From contig JAQULP010000007.1 of assembly GCA_028718525.1 (NCBI GenBank), positions 37,938 to 101,937 on the forward strand: a stretch of 64,000 bases of DNA. The letters run 5' to 3'. The translations under genes were made by a program, and so were the position numbers. A model generated the notes under the pieces. It saw only the letters and a program-made list of their open reading frames with translations, was not told the DNA's origin and did not search any database. Shown here one piece after another: positions 24,918 to 33,461 of this stretch. How positions within the stretch are numbered: position 1 is the stretch's first letter; every line of letters begins with the position of its first letter. Source of the stretch: Sulfuricurvum sp. GTDB taxonomy: Bacteria > Campylobacterota > Campylobacteria > Campylobacterales > Sulfurimonadaceae.

Positions 24918-25636
24918 CGGTAAAAGAGATTTACACTTACCTGGATTCCCTTTCCCCTTTTGCCATGCAAGAGGGGTGGGATAACTCGGGATTACTGGTA
25001 GGAGACTTTTCACAAGAGATTGAGACGGTTGTATTAAGCATCGATATCGATGAAGAATTGGTAGAAGAGCTGCCGGACAATACCCTTCTTATTACCCATC
25101 ATCCTCTTATTTTCGGCGGCCTCAAACAGCTTCAGTTCAATCAATATCCCGCAAAAATCATTGCCCCCATGATTCGAAAAAATATTGCCAATATCGCAAT
25201 GCATACCAATTTCGACCAGACCCATTTAAACGACTATGTCGCAACCGAAATTTTGGGCTACCCCATCATCGCCAAAGAGGGGTTTGTCGCTTACCTCGGG
25301 ATTGATGAACCGTATGACGCATTTGCCGATAAAATTAAAAAAACGCTGAAGCTTCCCCATACCCGCGGGGTAAAATGTCATGAACACATCCGGACGTGTG
25401 CTTTGGTTACCGGTTCGGGCGCATCATTGATGCGCGGTATCGAAGCGGATTGTTTTTTAACCGGTGATATCAAATATCATGATGCCATGGAGGCTAAATC
25501 GTTGGGAATATCGATGATCGATATCGGGCATTACGAAAGCGAGTGCTATTTTGGTGAGGTTTTAGGGGGGTATTTGGAAAAATTAGGATTGAGTGTTATA
25601 ATTTCACCATCAAAAAACCCCTTCACCTATCTTTGA
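24914..25636 (+). CDS. Nif3-like dinuclear metal-centre protein
   Basis: A 240-residue protein of the YbgI/Nif3 family (GTP cyclohydrolase I type 2 in databases). Metal ligands are visible in LLITHHPLIFGG, the MHTNFDQTHL helix and DIGHYESEC near the end. The length is that of the short form without the inserted PII-like domain. The family's physiological reaction is unsettled. The frame overlaps the NYN gene by four bases and is followed by the zinc-ribbon protein gene, an arrangement I recall as common in this phylum. Confidence 0.88.
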   Translation: MTVKEIYTYLDSLSPFAMQEGWDNSGLLVGDFSQEIETVVLSIDIDEELVEELPDNTLLITHHPLIFGGLKQLQFNQYPAKIIAPMIRKNIANIAMHTNFDQTHLNDYVATEILGYPIIAKEGFVAYLGIDEPYDAFADKIKKTLKLPHTRGVKCHEHIRTCALVTGSGASLMRGIEADCFLTGDIKYHDAMEAKSLGISMIDIGHYESECYFGEVLGGYLEKLGLSVIISPSKNPFTYL

Positions 25637-25675
25637 GCTTGAATTAGGTAATTGTGTAACTCCAAAAGGAACCGT

Positions 25676-26401
25676 ATGAACAAACACCTTGAACAATTAA
25701 TTGAACTTTCAATGGTCGACAAAGACATCGACGCATTCGAACCGCAAATCGAAGAGGCGAATCTTCAGTATGATGCTCTTTTGGCAACCAAAAACAGTAT
25801 TATCAATGAGATTAGCGCTTTAAAACAAGAGATCAAAGACGAGCAGCTAAAGAAGCATAAAAACGAGCTCCATTTAGCGGAGCTTTCGGCAAAACTTGAT
25901 GAAAACGGCCGTAAAAGCGCTGAGGTTAAAACCGAACGTGAAATGAAATCGCTTCAACTTGAAGAGGAGATTGCCAAAGAGCAAGTGAGCTTTGCCAATG
26001 AAGAGATTGAGCGTCTCGAAAAATTGATCGATCACAAACAAAGCAAAATCGATGAACTTGAAACGAAAGCGAGCGAGATCGAAGAGACCCTTTCAACGGT
26101 GAAAGCCGATGTTGATGTTAAATTGGCGCGCATCGATGAAGCCCGTAAAGAAGTATTTGCGAAAAAACAAGAGCTTGTCAGTTCTATGAACCAAAAAGGG
26201 CTTTCGTTTTACCAAAAAATCCGTCGCTGGGCTAAAAATACGACAGCCGTTCCGGTTCGCAATCAAGCGTGCATGGGGTGTTATATGGCCATCAGCGATA
26301 AAATCTATTCGGAAGTAATCAAAGGTGACGAGATTACACTGTGCCCGCATTGCGGACGTATCCTCTTTTTAGAACCGTCATCTGACGCTATCGGTGCGTA
26401 A
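25676..26401 (+). CDS. Coiled-coil protein with C-terminal zinc ribbon
   Basis: A 241-residue protein: long charged coiled coil (residues about 1-175, rich in Glu, Lys and Leu heptads) followed by a four-cysteine zinc ribbon, CMGCYMAIS and CPHCGRILF. This is the C4-type zinc-ribbon/DUF164 architecture, found in CT398-like proteins, which have been linked to sigma-54 and secretion factors in Chlamydia; the role here is unknown. ATG 25676 is chosen for AAAAGGAACC upstream. It overlaps waaA by eight bases. Confidence 0.85.
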   Translation: MNKHLEQLIELSMVDKDIDAFEPQIEEANLQYDALLATKNSIINEISALKQEIKDEQLKKHKNELHLAELSAKLDENGRKSAEVKTEREMKSLQLEEEIAKEQVSFANEEIERLEKLIDHKQSKIDELETKASEIEETLSTVKADVDVKLARIDEARKEVFAKKQELVSSMNQKGLSFYQKIRRWAKNTTAVPVRNQACMGCYMAISDKIYSEVIKGDEITLCPHCGRILFLEPSSDAIGA

Positions 26402-27581
26402 CGTACTTTTCGACTTTTTTTACAGTGTGCTGGCGGCCGTTTTTTACGTCGCCGCACTCCCTCTATTGGTTCTCTTTTCCTTTAAGAAAAAATATCGGAT
26501 TTCGGTTCCCGCACGGTTCTTCGGCATTAACAATCCCCCGTTTCAAGCCCATGATATTTGGTTCCATGTGTGCTCTTTGGGAGAAGCCAAGGCGCTTGCA
26601 CCCTTGGTTGAACAATTGGAAAATTATCGGTTGGCGATAACGACCATTACCCATACGGGGTATGAGGCGGCATCCCAATACAAGGCTCAAGTGCGTTATC
26701 TCCCTTATGAGATTTGGCTGTGGTTTTGGATCAGGGATCCGAAAACGGTTGTCGTATTGGAAGCAGAATTCTGGTATCTCCTGTTTCGTCTGGCGCATAG
26801 ACGCGGAGGGAGAGTCATCGCCCTTAATGCCCGTATCAGTGATCGAAGTTTCCCAAAATATTACCGTATGCGGTGGTTTTACCGGATATTGTTGAGTCAA
26901 TGTGACCGGATCTTTTGTCAAAGCAGTGAAGATATGGCCCGGTTTATGGCTTTGGGGGCTAAAAATGTTGAGGTGGTCGGGAATATCAAGCTTGCCCAAA
27001 AGATTGAAGCGACCAAAACCTATTCCAAGCCGCAGGGGTTGGTCATCGTAGCGGCAAGTACCCATGAAGGGGAAGAAGAGGGGATACTGAACGGGTTTAT
27101 CGCCTATCGGAAGCATAATCCGTCCGCTCGGCTTTTAGTCGTCCCGCGGCACCCCGAGCGGTTTGCGAAAGTGGGGGAGTTGATTGCCAAAACGGCACCG
27201 ATGATGGAGCTTTCGTATTGGAGCGAATCTCAGACGATTTCCAACGATATCACCCTCGTCGATGCGATGGGGGAACTGAATAATCTCTATGCCATCAGCG
27301 ATGTAGCGATTTTAGGGGGGGCATTTAAGCCGATCGGCGGTCATAACCCGTTGGAACCTGCCCGTTTTCAGTGTAAAATTATCACGGGAGAAGCGATATT
27401 TTTGCAGCGCGAACTGTTCAAATACGTCTCTCATGTCCAGTACGTCAAGCCCGAAGCGATAGCGGAAGCGTTGGTAGCCGCTGAAAGTATCCCTCCATCG
27501 CAGGTGAATGAAAGCATAGATTTGCAAAAAGTAGTAGATTATATAACGGAGAATAAAAATGGAAAAACCAAAAGCGTATAA
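26394..27581 (+). CDS. waaA: Kdo transferase WaaA
   Basis: Adds Kdo to lipid A precursor at the inner membrane, joining lipid A to core. The 395 residues open with a membrane anchor (FYSVLAAVFYVAALPLLVLF), then the two-lobed GT-B fold: WFHVCSLGEAKALAPL with the proposed catalytic Glu, LNARISDRSFPKY, VAASTHEGEEEGIL and the acceptor/donor end GGAFKPIGGHNPLEPA. The start is GTG 26394 inside the preceding gene. It is transcribed with the pseudouridine synthase that follows, overlapping by 23 bases. Confidence 0.93.
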   Translation: MRNVLFDFFYSVLAAVFYVAALPLLVLFSFKKKYRISVPARFFGINNPPFQAHDIWFHVCSLGEAKALAPLVEQLENYRLAITTITHTGYEAASQYKAQVRYLPYEIWLWFWIRDPKTVVVLEAEFWYLLFRLAHRRGGRVIALNARISDRSFPKYYRMRWFYRILLSQCDRIFCQSSEDMARFMALGAKNVEVVGNIKLAQKIEATKTYSKPQGLVIVAASTHEGEEEGILNGFIAYRKHNPSARLLVVPRHPERFAKVGELIAKTAPMMELSYWSESQTISNDITLVDAMGELNNLYAISDVAILGGAFKPIGGHNPLEPARFQCKIITGEAIFLQRELFKYVSHVQYVKPEAIAEALVAAESIPPSQVNESIDLQKVVDYITENKNGKTKSV

Positions 27582-28296
27582 GCTCCTCGCGGAGCAGGAA
27601 GGAATATCCAACTCTGAGGCCAAATCCCTGATTGACCGCGGTTTGGTTTATGTCGGAAACAGCAAGGTGATGATTGCACGGGGAGAAATCAGCCCGAAGA
27701 CGGTGTTCATTGTCCAAAAAGTGGAAAAAGTACGGCCTATATTTGAAAATGACGATTTGATCGTTGTGGATAAACCGGCATTTGTTAATTCCGATGAGAT
27801 TGAACGTCAGTTTAAAGGATCGCAACTGTTGCACCGCCTGGATCGAGAAACCAGCGGTGTTTTGATGTTGGTAAAAAACGAAGAGTTCCGCCTCAAAGCG
27901 ATCAGCGAATTTAAAAAAGACAAGGTCTACAAAGAGTATGTCGCATGGGTTGAAGGGCTTGTCAGTGAGCCGTTTGTGGTCGATCAGCCTCTTATTACGG
28001 AGAAAAAAGGGAATAAAGCCTATACCAAAGTGGCCAAAAAAGGGAAGCCTGCGATCACTGAGGTGACACCTTTGGAAGTATCGGGAAAAAAGACCAAGGT
28101 CCAGTTGATTATCCATCACGGACGTACCCATCAAATCCGTGCCCATATGAAATTTGCCCAGCATCCGATTATCGGAGACGAGAGTTACGGCGGACGGCAG
28201 TCGAAACGGGTGATGCTGCATGCGAAAAAAGTGACTCTGCTCGGACAAACGTTCGAAGCGCCTGAACCGAAAGTTTTCGGACACTTCGGAAGTTAA
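27559..28296 (+). CDS. RluA-family pseudouridine synthase with S4 domain
   Basis: A 245-residue RNA pseudouridine synthase. An S4-like RNA-binding part is at residues 10-60 (EGISNSEAKSLIDRGLVYV), then the catalytic domain with HRLDRETSGVLML (catalytic Asp), YKEYVAWVEG and HHGRTHQIRAHM. The short length and sequence place it in the RluA/RluD-like group, but the target base in rRNA or tRNA cannot be told from sequence. Start ATG 27559 with AACGGAG just upstream inside waaA. Confidence 0.88.
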   Translation: MEKPKAYKLLAEQEGISNSEAKSLIDRGLVYVGNSKVMIARGEISPKTVFIVQKVEKVRPIFENDDLIVVDKPAFVNSDEIERQFKGSQLLHRLDRETSGVLMLVKNEEFRLKAISEFKKDKVYKEYVAWVEGLVSEPFVVDQPLITEKKGNKAYTKVAKKGKPAITEVTPLEVSGKKTKVQLIIHHGRTHQIRAHMKFAQHPIIGDESYGGRQSKRVMLHAKKVTLLGQTFEAPEPKVFGHFGS

Positions 28297-28328
28297 ATTG
28301 CTAAAGTGTAATTGAAGAAAAAATTAAG

Positions 28329-28334
28329 TATAAT
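28329..28334 (+). promoter_or_regulatory. Likely -10 box upstream of ffh
   Basis: TATAAT at 28329-28334, 45 bases before the ffh GTG. The gap 28297-28378 is AT-rich and has no clear -35 box. This would be the main promoter for ffh and perhaps the ribosomal operon after it. Confidence 0.5.
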
Positions 28335-28378
28335 TCGGAAATTTTTATACCCCGAAGAGCTATTATTTAGGAGTTAAA

Positions 28379-29725
28379 GTGTTCGAAACACTGACCGAAT
28401 CGTTTACATCCGCCATACGTAAAATCCGTTTTCATGATGATGAAAAGGCATTGACAAAAGCACTCGGCGAGCTGAAAAAAGCACTTTTGAAAGCCGATGT
28501 GAATCATAAAGTCGTCAAAGAGCTAATCGATTCGGTTGAGACTAAAACGAAGCAGGAAGGGATTGGGAAAGACCAGTTTTTGGGTGCCCTTCGTACCTCA
28601 TTGTATGCCCTCTTGGATGTCAAAGGGAAATCCGGATTCGTTTACGCTCCGGTAGCTCCGACCGTCATTTTGATGACAGGTCTTCAAGGTTCGGGAAAAA
28701 CTACGACGACCGGTAAATTGGCAAACTATCTCAAAATCCGTCAGAAGAAACGTGTTTTGGTCGTTGCGGCAGACTTACAGCGTCTTGCTGCGGTGGAACA
28801 GCTCCGCCAGGTGTGCGGCGCAATTGAAGTGGAACTCTATGCTGACGATGCGACGAAAAATCCGGTAGAAGTAGTTAAAGCGGCGTTGGAACATGCAAAA
28901 AAAGTCTTGGTGGATGTCGTATTAATCGATACCGCCGGACGTCTTGCTATCGACGATGAACTGATGGGCGAACTTGCGGAAGTGAAAGCGGTTGCGAAAC
29001 CGCATGAGATTTTCTATGTTGCCGATTCACTATCCGGTCAAGATGCGGTCCGTACGGCTGCAACCTTTAACGAAAAAATCGGTATCGACGGTGTCATTCT
29101 TACCAAATACGACGGTGATTCCAAAGGGGGAGTAGCCCTGGGAATCGCCTCTCAAATCCAAGTGCCGCTCCGATTTATCGGTGCGGGCGAAAAGATGGAA
29201 GATCTTGAAATTTTCCTCCCTGATCGTATCGTCAACCGCTTGATGGGGTTAGGGGATATCGAGGGGCTGGCTGAGAAAACGGCATCAGTCATCGATGAGA
29301 AAAAAGCGAAAGAGCTTACCAAAAAGATTAAAAAAGGGGAGTTTAACTTTAACGACTTTTTAGAGCAGATGGAGAGCCTCAAAAAAATGGGGAGCATGAA
29401 ATCGATTCTCGGGATGATACCGGGAATGGGGAATATGGCCTCTGCATTGAAAGATTTCGATTTGGAAAACTCTACCCAGTTAAAACAGATAAAAGCGCTT
29501 GTATCCTCCATGACGGTTAAGGAACGCGAAGATCCCGAATTGTTGAATAACAGCCGAAAAATCCGGTTGGCAAAAGGGTGCGGCCTTGATATCGTTGAAG
29601 TCAACCGTATTCTTAAGCAGTTTAAAAACGCTTCGAAAATGGCAAAACGGTTTTCCGGAAAACAGGGGATGAAAGATCTCCAAAGCATGATGGGGCAAAT
29701 GCAAGGATCACGTCTTCCGCGATGA
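28379..29725 (+). CDS. ffh: Signal recognition particle protein Ffh
   Basis: SRP54 homologue that binds signal sequences on ribosomes with the SRP RNA. The 448 residues contain the N domain, the G domain with TGLQGSGKTTTTGKLANYL, VVAADLQRLAAVEQL, DTAGRLAIDDELM and TKYDGDSKGG, and the methionine-rich M domain with GMIPGMGNMA and GCGLDIVEVNRILKQF for RNA and signal peptide binding. It starts with GTG behind TTAGGAG. FlhF at 12425 is its paralogue. Confidence 0.96.
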   Translation: MFETLTESFTSAIRKIRFHDDEKALTKALGELKKALLKADVNHKVVKELIDSVETKTKQEGIGKDQFLGALRTSLYALLDVKGKSGFVYAPVAPTVILMTGLQGSGKTTTTGKLANYLKIRQKKRVLVVAADLQRLAAVEQLRQVCGAIEVELYADDATKNPVEVVKAALEHAKKVLVDVVLIDTAGRLAIDDELMGELAEVKAVAKPHEIFYVADSLSGQDAVRTAATFNEKIGIDGVILTKYDGDSKGGVALGIASQIQVPLRFIGAGEKMEDLEIFLPDRIVNRLMGLGDIEGLAEKTASVIDEKKAKELTKKIKKGEFNFNDFLEQMESLKKMGSMKSILGMIPGMGNMASALKDFDLENSTQLKQIKALVSSMTVKEREDPELLNNSRKIRLAKGCGLDIVEVNRILKQFKNASKMAKRFSGKQGMKDLQSMMGQMQGSRLPR

Positions 29726-29740
29726 TCCTCGCTTTTAATC

Positions 29741-29774
29741 CAAAGTTATGGGCTCGTACGAGTTCATAGCTTTG
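29741..29774 (+). ncRNA. 34-nt hairpin between ffh and rpsP
   Basis: Bases 29741-29757 pair with 29758-29774 along their whole length when read as + strand RNA, including three G-U pairs (29746/29769, 29751/29764, 29752/29763). The tip would open to a small loop around 29756-29759. There is no T run after it, so it is not a standard terminator. It starts 15 bases after the ffh stop and could be a 3' mRNA stabiliser, a processing site or part of an rpsP leader. Confidence 0.55.
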
Positions 29775-29786
29775 CATTTGAAGCGG

Positions 29787-29832
29787 CTTAGATGCTTTTC
29801 TTTTACTTTTGTGGGTAAAACAGGCTTCTAAG
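29787..29832 (+). ncRNA. Second, nested hairpin in the rpsP leader
   Basis: CTTAGATGC (29787-29795) pairs with GCTTCTAAG (29824-29832) with one T-T mismatch, and inside it TTTTAC (29801-29806) pairs with GTAAAA (29815-29820). It follows the 34-nt hairpin by 12 bases and ends 36 bases before the rpsP ATG, leaving the ribosome site AAAGGA free. A cis-acting regulator of the ribosomal operon is the natural guess. It is not a riboswitch class I recognise. Confidence 0.4.
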
Positions 29833-29868
29833 TTTCTTAGTGCATTAAAATAATTAAAGGATACACAC

Positions 29869-30099
29869 ATGGCAACAGTCATTCGCTTAACCCGTATGGG
29901 TCGTAAAAAACAACCTTTCTACCGCATCGCGGTAACCGATAGCCGCAAACGTCGCGACGGCGGTTGGATCGAATTGATCGGATACTACAATCCGATGACA
30001 GATCCTATCACTACCAAAGTAGATGAAGAGCGTCTGAACTATTGGTTGAGCGTTGGTGCTCAAATGTCAGACCGCGTTAAAAAAATTACCGGTAAATAA
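29869..30099 (+). CDS. rpsP: 30S ribosomal protein S16
   Basis: A 76-residue S16 with the conserved start [19 protein letters not shown] and [18 protein letters not shown] [21 protein letters not shown] in part. It binds 16S rRNA during 30S assembly. First gene of rpsP-khpA-rimM-trmD-rplS, the same order as in many bacteria. ATG 29869 follows AAAGGATACACAC. Its TAA overlaps the next ATG. Confidence 0.97.
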   Translation: MATVIRLTRMGRKKQPFYRIAVTDSRKRRDGGWIELIGYYNPMTDPITTKVDEERLNYWLSVGAQMSDRVKKITGK

Positions 30100-30341
30100 T
30101 GATGGTTGCGGACTTCGTCGCAGGTTTTGCTAAATTAATAGCGAGCTATCCGGAAGAGATCCGGGTGGAGTCGTTTGAAGGCGACGAAGTGACCGAAATC
30201 GTTTTGTACGCCAATCAGGCAGATGTAGGCAAGCTTATCGGAAAAGAGGGGAAAATGATCGGTGCGATCAAGACCGTCATTTCCGGTTGCAAAGCCAAAG
30301 ATGGAAAAAGTTACCGAATCAATGTCGAACCGCTTTCGTAA
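30099..30341 (+). CDS. khpA: KH-domain RNA-binding protein KhpA
   Basis: An 80-residue protein that is a single KH domain, with the loop GKLIGKEGKMIGAIKTV. KhpA/YlqC proteins bind RNA and are regularly encoded between rpsP and rimM. The start is ATG 30099 overlapping the rpsP stop, with a second Met at codon 2. Twenty bases overlap rimM. A khpB partner is not in the window. Confidence 0.92.
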   Translation: MMVADFVAGFAKLIASYPEEIRVESFEGDEVTEIVLYANQADVGKLIGKEGKMIGAIKTVISGCKAKDGKSYRINVEPLS

Positions 30342-30876
30342 CTCATCCCCTGAAAATCTTCTTCATGTTGCCACTTTAGGCCGAGTTGTCGGCTTAAAAG
30401 GGGACATGAAACTGAATCTTTTTACCGATTTCCCGGAACAATTCAAAGCTAATGCATCCTTTATCCTTGAAAATGGGAATGAGATCGTTTTGGACACGTA
30501 TAACCCGGAACGCGAACTCGTTCATCTAAAAGGGATCAACTCCCCCGAATCGGCAAAACCTTTGACCAACGCAAAACTCTTTACCACCTTTGAGGCGACG
30601 CGGGAACGCTGTAACCTATCAGAGGGTGAGTTTTTTTGGTTTGATTTGATCGGATCCGATGTGGTTGAAGAGGGATCGGTTTTGGGTAAAGTTCAAGAGA
30701 TTGAACGAATCGGGCCGTTGGATTATCTTTTGGTAACAACCGATCCGATGCTGGTATCTAAAGGTCTTCCGTCAACCTTTTTGATCCCTTATATCGACCG
30801 TTTTGTGATAGCAAGCGATGTCGGAACAAAGATGATAACCGTAAAGGGCGGATTGGATCTGTTAGAGGCATCCTGA
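30322..30876 (+). CDS. rimM: 16S rRNA processing protein RimM
   Basis: Assists maturation of the 30S head around S19. The 184 residues have the RimM opening HVATLGRVVGLKGDMKL, then the PRC-barrel half with GEFFWFDLIGSDV and the closing LIPYIDRFVI. ATG 30322 lies inside khpA and gives a standard length; ATG 30301 is the alternative. The stop overlaps trmD (TGATG). Confidence 0.93.
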   Translation: MSNRFRNSSPENLLHVATLGRVVGLKGDMKLNLFTDFPEQFKANASFILENGNEIVLDTYNPERELVHLKGINSPESAKPLTNAKLFTTFEATRERCNLSEGEFFWFDLIGSDVVEEGSVLGKVQEIERIGPLDYLLVTTDPMLVSKGLPSTFLIPYIDRFVIASDVGTKMITVKGGLDLLEAS

Positions 30877-31571
30877 TGCGTTTTACGTATGTAACGATTT
30901 TTTCCAATCTGATTGAGGGGTATTTTCAGGATTCGATTCTGAAAAGGGGTATCGAATCGGGCAAATTTTCCGTCGATTATCTCAATCCAAGAGATTTTAG
31001 CGTATCAAAACACCATAAAGTAGACGATACCGCCGCAGGCGGAGGGGCAGGGATGGTAATGACCCCGCAGCCTTTGTTTGATAGTCTTAAAACTCTTGAA
31101 GACGATGCCCATATCATTTTTGTGGCACCCGTCGGAAAACAATTTACCCAAAACGATGCCAAAAGACTCGCCTCAAAATCCCATGTAGTTTTCGTAAGCG
31201 GACGCTATGAGGGGATAGATGAACGGGTCGTTGAACGTTTTGCCGATGAAGTTTTCAGTATCGGTGATTATGTTCTCACCGGGGGGGAATTGCCCTCCCT
31301 GGTTATGACGGATGCTATTGTAAGAAATATCGAAGGGGTCCTCGGCAATAGCGAATCTCTGGAATACGAGAGTTTCGAATCGCCACTTCTGGAAGCCCCT
31401 TCATTCGGAAAACCCCCTGCATATGAGAATATGCGTGTTCCATCAGAATACTTAAAGGGAAATCACAGTAAAATTCGTGCACTAAAATCGTCTCTGTCTG
31501 AATGCAAAACAAAATATTTCAGGCCGGAGCAGCTTCAAAAGCATAAAATAAGGACATCTTATGAAAAATAA
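30876..31571 (+). CDS. trmD: tRNA (guanine-37-N1) methyltransferase TrmD
   Basis: Makes m1G37 next to the anticodon, preventing frameshifts. The 231-residue SPOUT enzyme shows [47 protein letters not shown] and the trefoil-knot SAM region [15 protein letters not shown]. The catalytic Asp lies in the conserved linker after it. It overlaps rimM at the start and rplS by 11 bases at the end. Confidence 0.96.
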   Translation: MRFTYVTIFSNLIEGYFQDSILKRGIESGKFSVDYLNPRDFSVSKHHKVDDTAAGGGAGMVMTPQPLFDSLKTLEDDAHIIFVAPVGKQFTQNDAKRLASKSHVVFVSGRYEGIDERVVERFADEVFSIGDYVLTGGELPSLVMTDAIVRNIEGVLGNSESLEYESFESPLLEAPSFGKPPAYENMRVPSEYLKGNHSKIRALKSSLSECKTKYFRPEQLQKHKIRTSYEK

Positions 31572-31920
31572 GTACATTGCAAGTTTCGAGCAAGCACAAA
31601 TCGCTAGCAAAAACGTTCCTGAGTTCCGCGCGGGTGACACTCTTCGTTTGGCAGTAACCATTAAAGAGGGTGACAAATCACGCGTTCAAAATTATGAAGG
31701 TATCTGTATCTCTATCCGTGGAGAAGGTACTGCTAAAACCATTACTGTACGTAAAATCGGTGCCAACGGTGTTGGTATCGAACGTGTATTCCCAATCTAC
31801 AGCGATAGCCTAGAAAAAATCGAAGTTCTTCGCCGTGGTCGTGTACGCCGCGCTAAATTGTTCTATCTTCGTGATCTTGCAGGTAAAGCAGCACGTATTA
31901 AAGAAATTCGCCGCAAATAA
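31561..31920 (+). CDS. rplS: 50S ribosomal protein L19
   Basis: A 119-residue L19 at the 30S-50S interface. Conserved pieces are [31 protein letters not shown] and [10 protein letters not shown], ending with the basic [21 protein letters not shown] 31561 sits in the end of trmD behind AAGGAC. Last gene of the ribosomal operon, followed by a short hairpin and the convergent smpB gene. Confidence 0.97.
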   Translation: MKNKYIASFEQAQIASKNVPEFRAGDTLRLAVTIKEGDKSRVQNYEGICISIRGEGTAKTITVRKIGANGVGIERVFPIYSDSLEKIEVLRRGRVRRAKLFYLRDLAGKAARIKEIRRK

Positions 31921-31925
31921 TCCCC

Positions 31926-31944
31926 TTGCCGCATATCGCGGCAA
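31926..31944 (+). terminator. Hairpin after rplS
   Basis: TTGCCGC at 31926-31932 pairs perfectly with GCGGCAA at 31938-31944 around a five-base loop, six bases after the rplS stop. There is no T run on either strand, so it may protect the mRNA 3' end rather than terminate transcription by itself. Confidence 0.45.
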
Positions 31945-32012
31945 TCCCACATATCGTATCCTCTTTTCAAGTCTCTTTTCCCTATTTATCAATTGGCACA
32001 TTTGTCAGGGAG

Positions 32013-32465
32013 TTATTCCCCTTTAAGCGCCCGTTCCATATCCCGTTTGAGACTTTTTTCCTTGAGGTCATCACGCTTGTCGTAGAGTTTTTTCCCCTTG
32101 ACGATGGCAACTTGCATTTTGGCGAGATTTCGGTCGTTAAAATAGATACTGAGGGGAACCAAGGTAAACCCCTCTTTTTCTACCGCTTTAAACATCTTAT
32201 CAATCTGTTTTTTGTGTAGAAGAAGCTTACGGCTCCCGCGCTCTTCGTGGGTGTAGTAATGGTGTGTTGTATCCAATACGCCGATATGGACGCCGAATAC
32301 GAATGCTTCCCCTCTTACTATCTTGATAAACCCGTCTTTGAGATTAACCCGTCCGGCACGTAGGGCTTTGACTTCGCTCCCTTTAAGGACTAAGCCCGCT
32401 TCGAATTTTTCTTCGATGTAGTAGTCAAAAAAAGCTTTTTTATTGGTGGCTATCGTTTCGCCCAT
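32013..32465 (-). CDS. smpB: SsrA-binding protein SmpB
   Basis: Partner of tmRNA in ribosome rescue. The 150 residues match SmpB length: [57 protein letters not shown] and a basic C-terminal tail ending [14 protein letters not shown] that follows mRNA into the channel. The ssrA gene itself is not in the window. It is the last gene of the uvrD-truB-csrA-ispE-smpB run. Confidence 0.96.
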   Translation of the reverse strand: MGETIATNKKAFFDYYIEEKFEAGLVLKGSEVKALRAGRVNLKDGFIKIVRGEAFVFGVHIGVLDTTHHYYTHEERGSRKLLLHKKQIDKMFKAVEKEGFTLVPLSIYFNDRNLAKMQVAIVKGKKLYDKRDDLKEKSLKRDMERALKGE

Positions 32466-32469
32466 AGAT

Positions 32470-33234
32470 TCATCCCTTTACTCTAAAAAAACTGCTGCCG
32501 CTCCCGGAGAAAAACCACCCCTCTTTTTCGGTAAGTTCCGGATAGCATCCTAAAGCGGCGGAATAGAGGTCATTGGCCTCTTTGGCATTGAGGGTAGCAA
32601 GAAGCTCACGTGAAGGGGTAGATTCGAGACGATTAGCTTCATCCGCGTCAATCGGATGAAAGAGATGCTCTCGATAGAATCGAAAGACGGCCGGCGTGCT
32701 GATCGGGATATCCGGAGTGACGATTTCCAGATTGAGGGGAGACTCATCATAGGCTTCGACAACTTCACCTATCCCCCGGACGTTAGCACTATCGTACCCG
32801 TAAACGAAAAAAGGGACATCAGCCCCTACATTGGCACCTATGTGTGCGAGTTTCTCGACTGTAAGGCCAAGATCAAGTTCTTGATTGCACATATGCAAAT
32901 AGGTAGCCGCATCTGAACTCCCCCCGCCGAGGCCGGCAAAAGAGGGGATGTTTTTCTCGACACATACCGCATATCTCTCCATAAAGGTGGCCAATGCATC
33001 CGAATGGGTAACGGCTAAAAGGTTTTTATACGCTTTATAGATCGTATTGGACCCGGTCTCACAATCGAAACGCCCCCGGATTTCAAATTCGGGTGTTGAT
33101 TTCGGCTCGAACCATAGGGTATCAAACACGTTTGTTACACGCATGAAACGTGAACTGATAGTATGATAATCACCGCGGGTCCCGGTGATTTTGAGAAAGA
33201 TATTGACTTTTGCGTAGGCGGGGTAACGGATCAT
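32470..33234 (-). CDS. ispE: CDP-methylerythritol kinase IspE
   Basis: Fourth step of the MEP isoprenoid pathway, phosphorylating CDP-ME. The 254-residue GHMP kinase shows [19 protein letters not shown], the ATP loop [19 protein letters not shown] and the end motif SGSGSSFF. It is somewhat short for IspE, as is usual in this phylum. Its ATG overlaps the csrA stop (ATGA), and smpB follows four bases later. Confidence 0.93.
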   Translation of the reverse strand: MIRYPAYAKVNIFLKITGTRGDYHTISSRFMRVTNVFDTLWFEPKSTPEFEIRGRFDCETGSNTIYKAYKNLLAVTHSDALATFMERYAVCVEKNIPSFAGLGGGSSDAATYLHMCNQELDLGLTVEKLAHIGANVGADVPFFVYGYDSANVRGIGEVVEAYDESPLNLEIVTPDIPISTPAVFRFYREHLFHPIDADEANRLESTPSRELLATLNAKEANDLYSAALGCYPELTEKEGWFFSGSGSSFFRVKG

Positions 33235-33461
33235 AATTTTAATTTTTGGACCAATTGCTGAAGGAGAGAATCATCCTGATGGGAAGAGGCCTCTTTGTTG
33301 GAGTTTTCCACGGCACGTACCAATTCGCTTCTGAGTACGCGGATATTGTGCGGTGCATCGATTCCGAGCTTTACAACCCCTTTTTCAATGGAGACCACTT
33401 TCACGGTAATAGTATCGGCAATAATAATCGATTCATCGGCTTTTCGGGAGAGAATTAGCAT
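33231..33461 (-). CDS. csrA: Carbon storage regulator CsrA
   Basis: A 76-residue RNA-binding translational regulator; as a dimer it covers GGA motifs in mRNA leaders. It has MLILSRKADESIIIADTITV, VKLGIDAPHNIRVLRSEL and a variable polar tail (ASSHQDDSLLQQLVQKL). In Campylobacterota CsrA represses flagellin translation and is opposed by FliW, which is not encoded here. It lies between truB (7-base overlap) and ispE. Confidence 0.96.
   Translation of the reverse strand: MLILSRKADESIIIADTITVKVVSIEKGVVKLGIDAPHNIRVLRSELVRAVENSNKEASSHQDDSLLQQLVQKLKL

Noticed and set aside
26463..27116. 217-codon frame opposite waaA
   Set aside because: waaA is conserved across the whole span, and the antisense translation has no domain-like pattern.
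27445..28284. 279-codon antisense frame across waaA and the pseudouridine synthase
   Set aside because: It overlaps two clear genes, is rich in Phe/Arg/His in the way of reverse-frame reading, and has no start signal.
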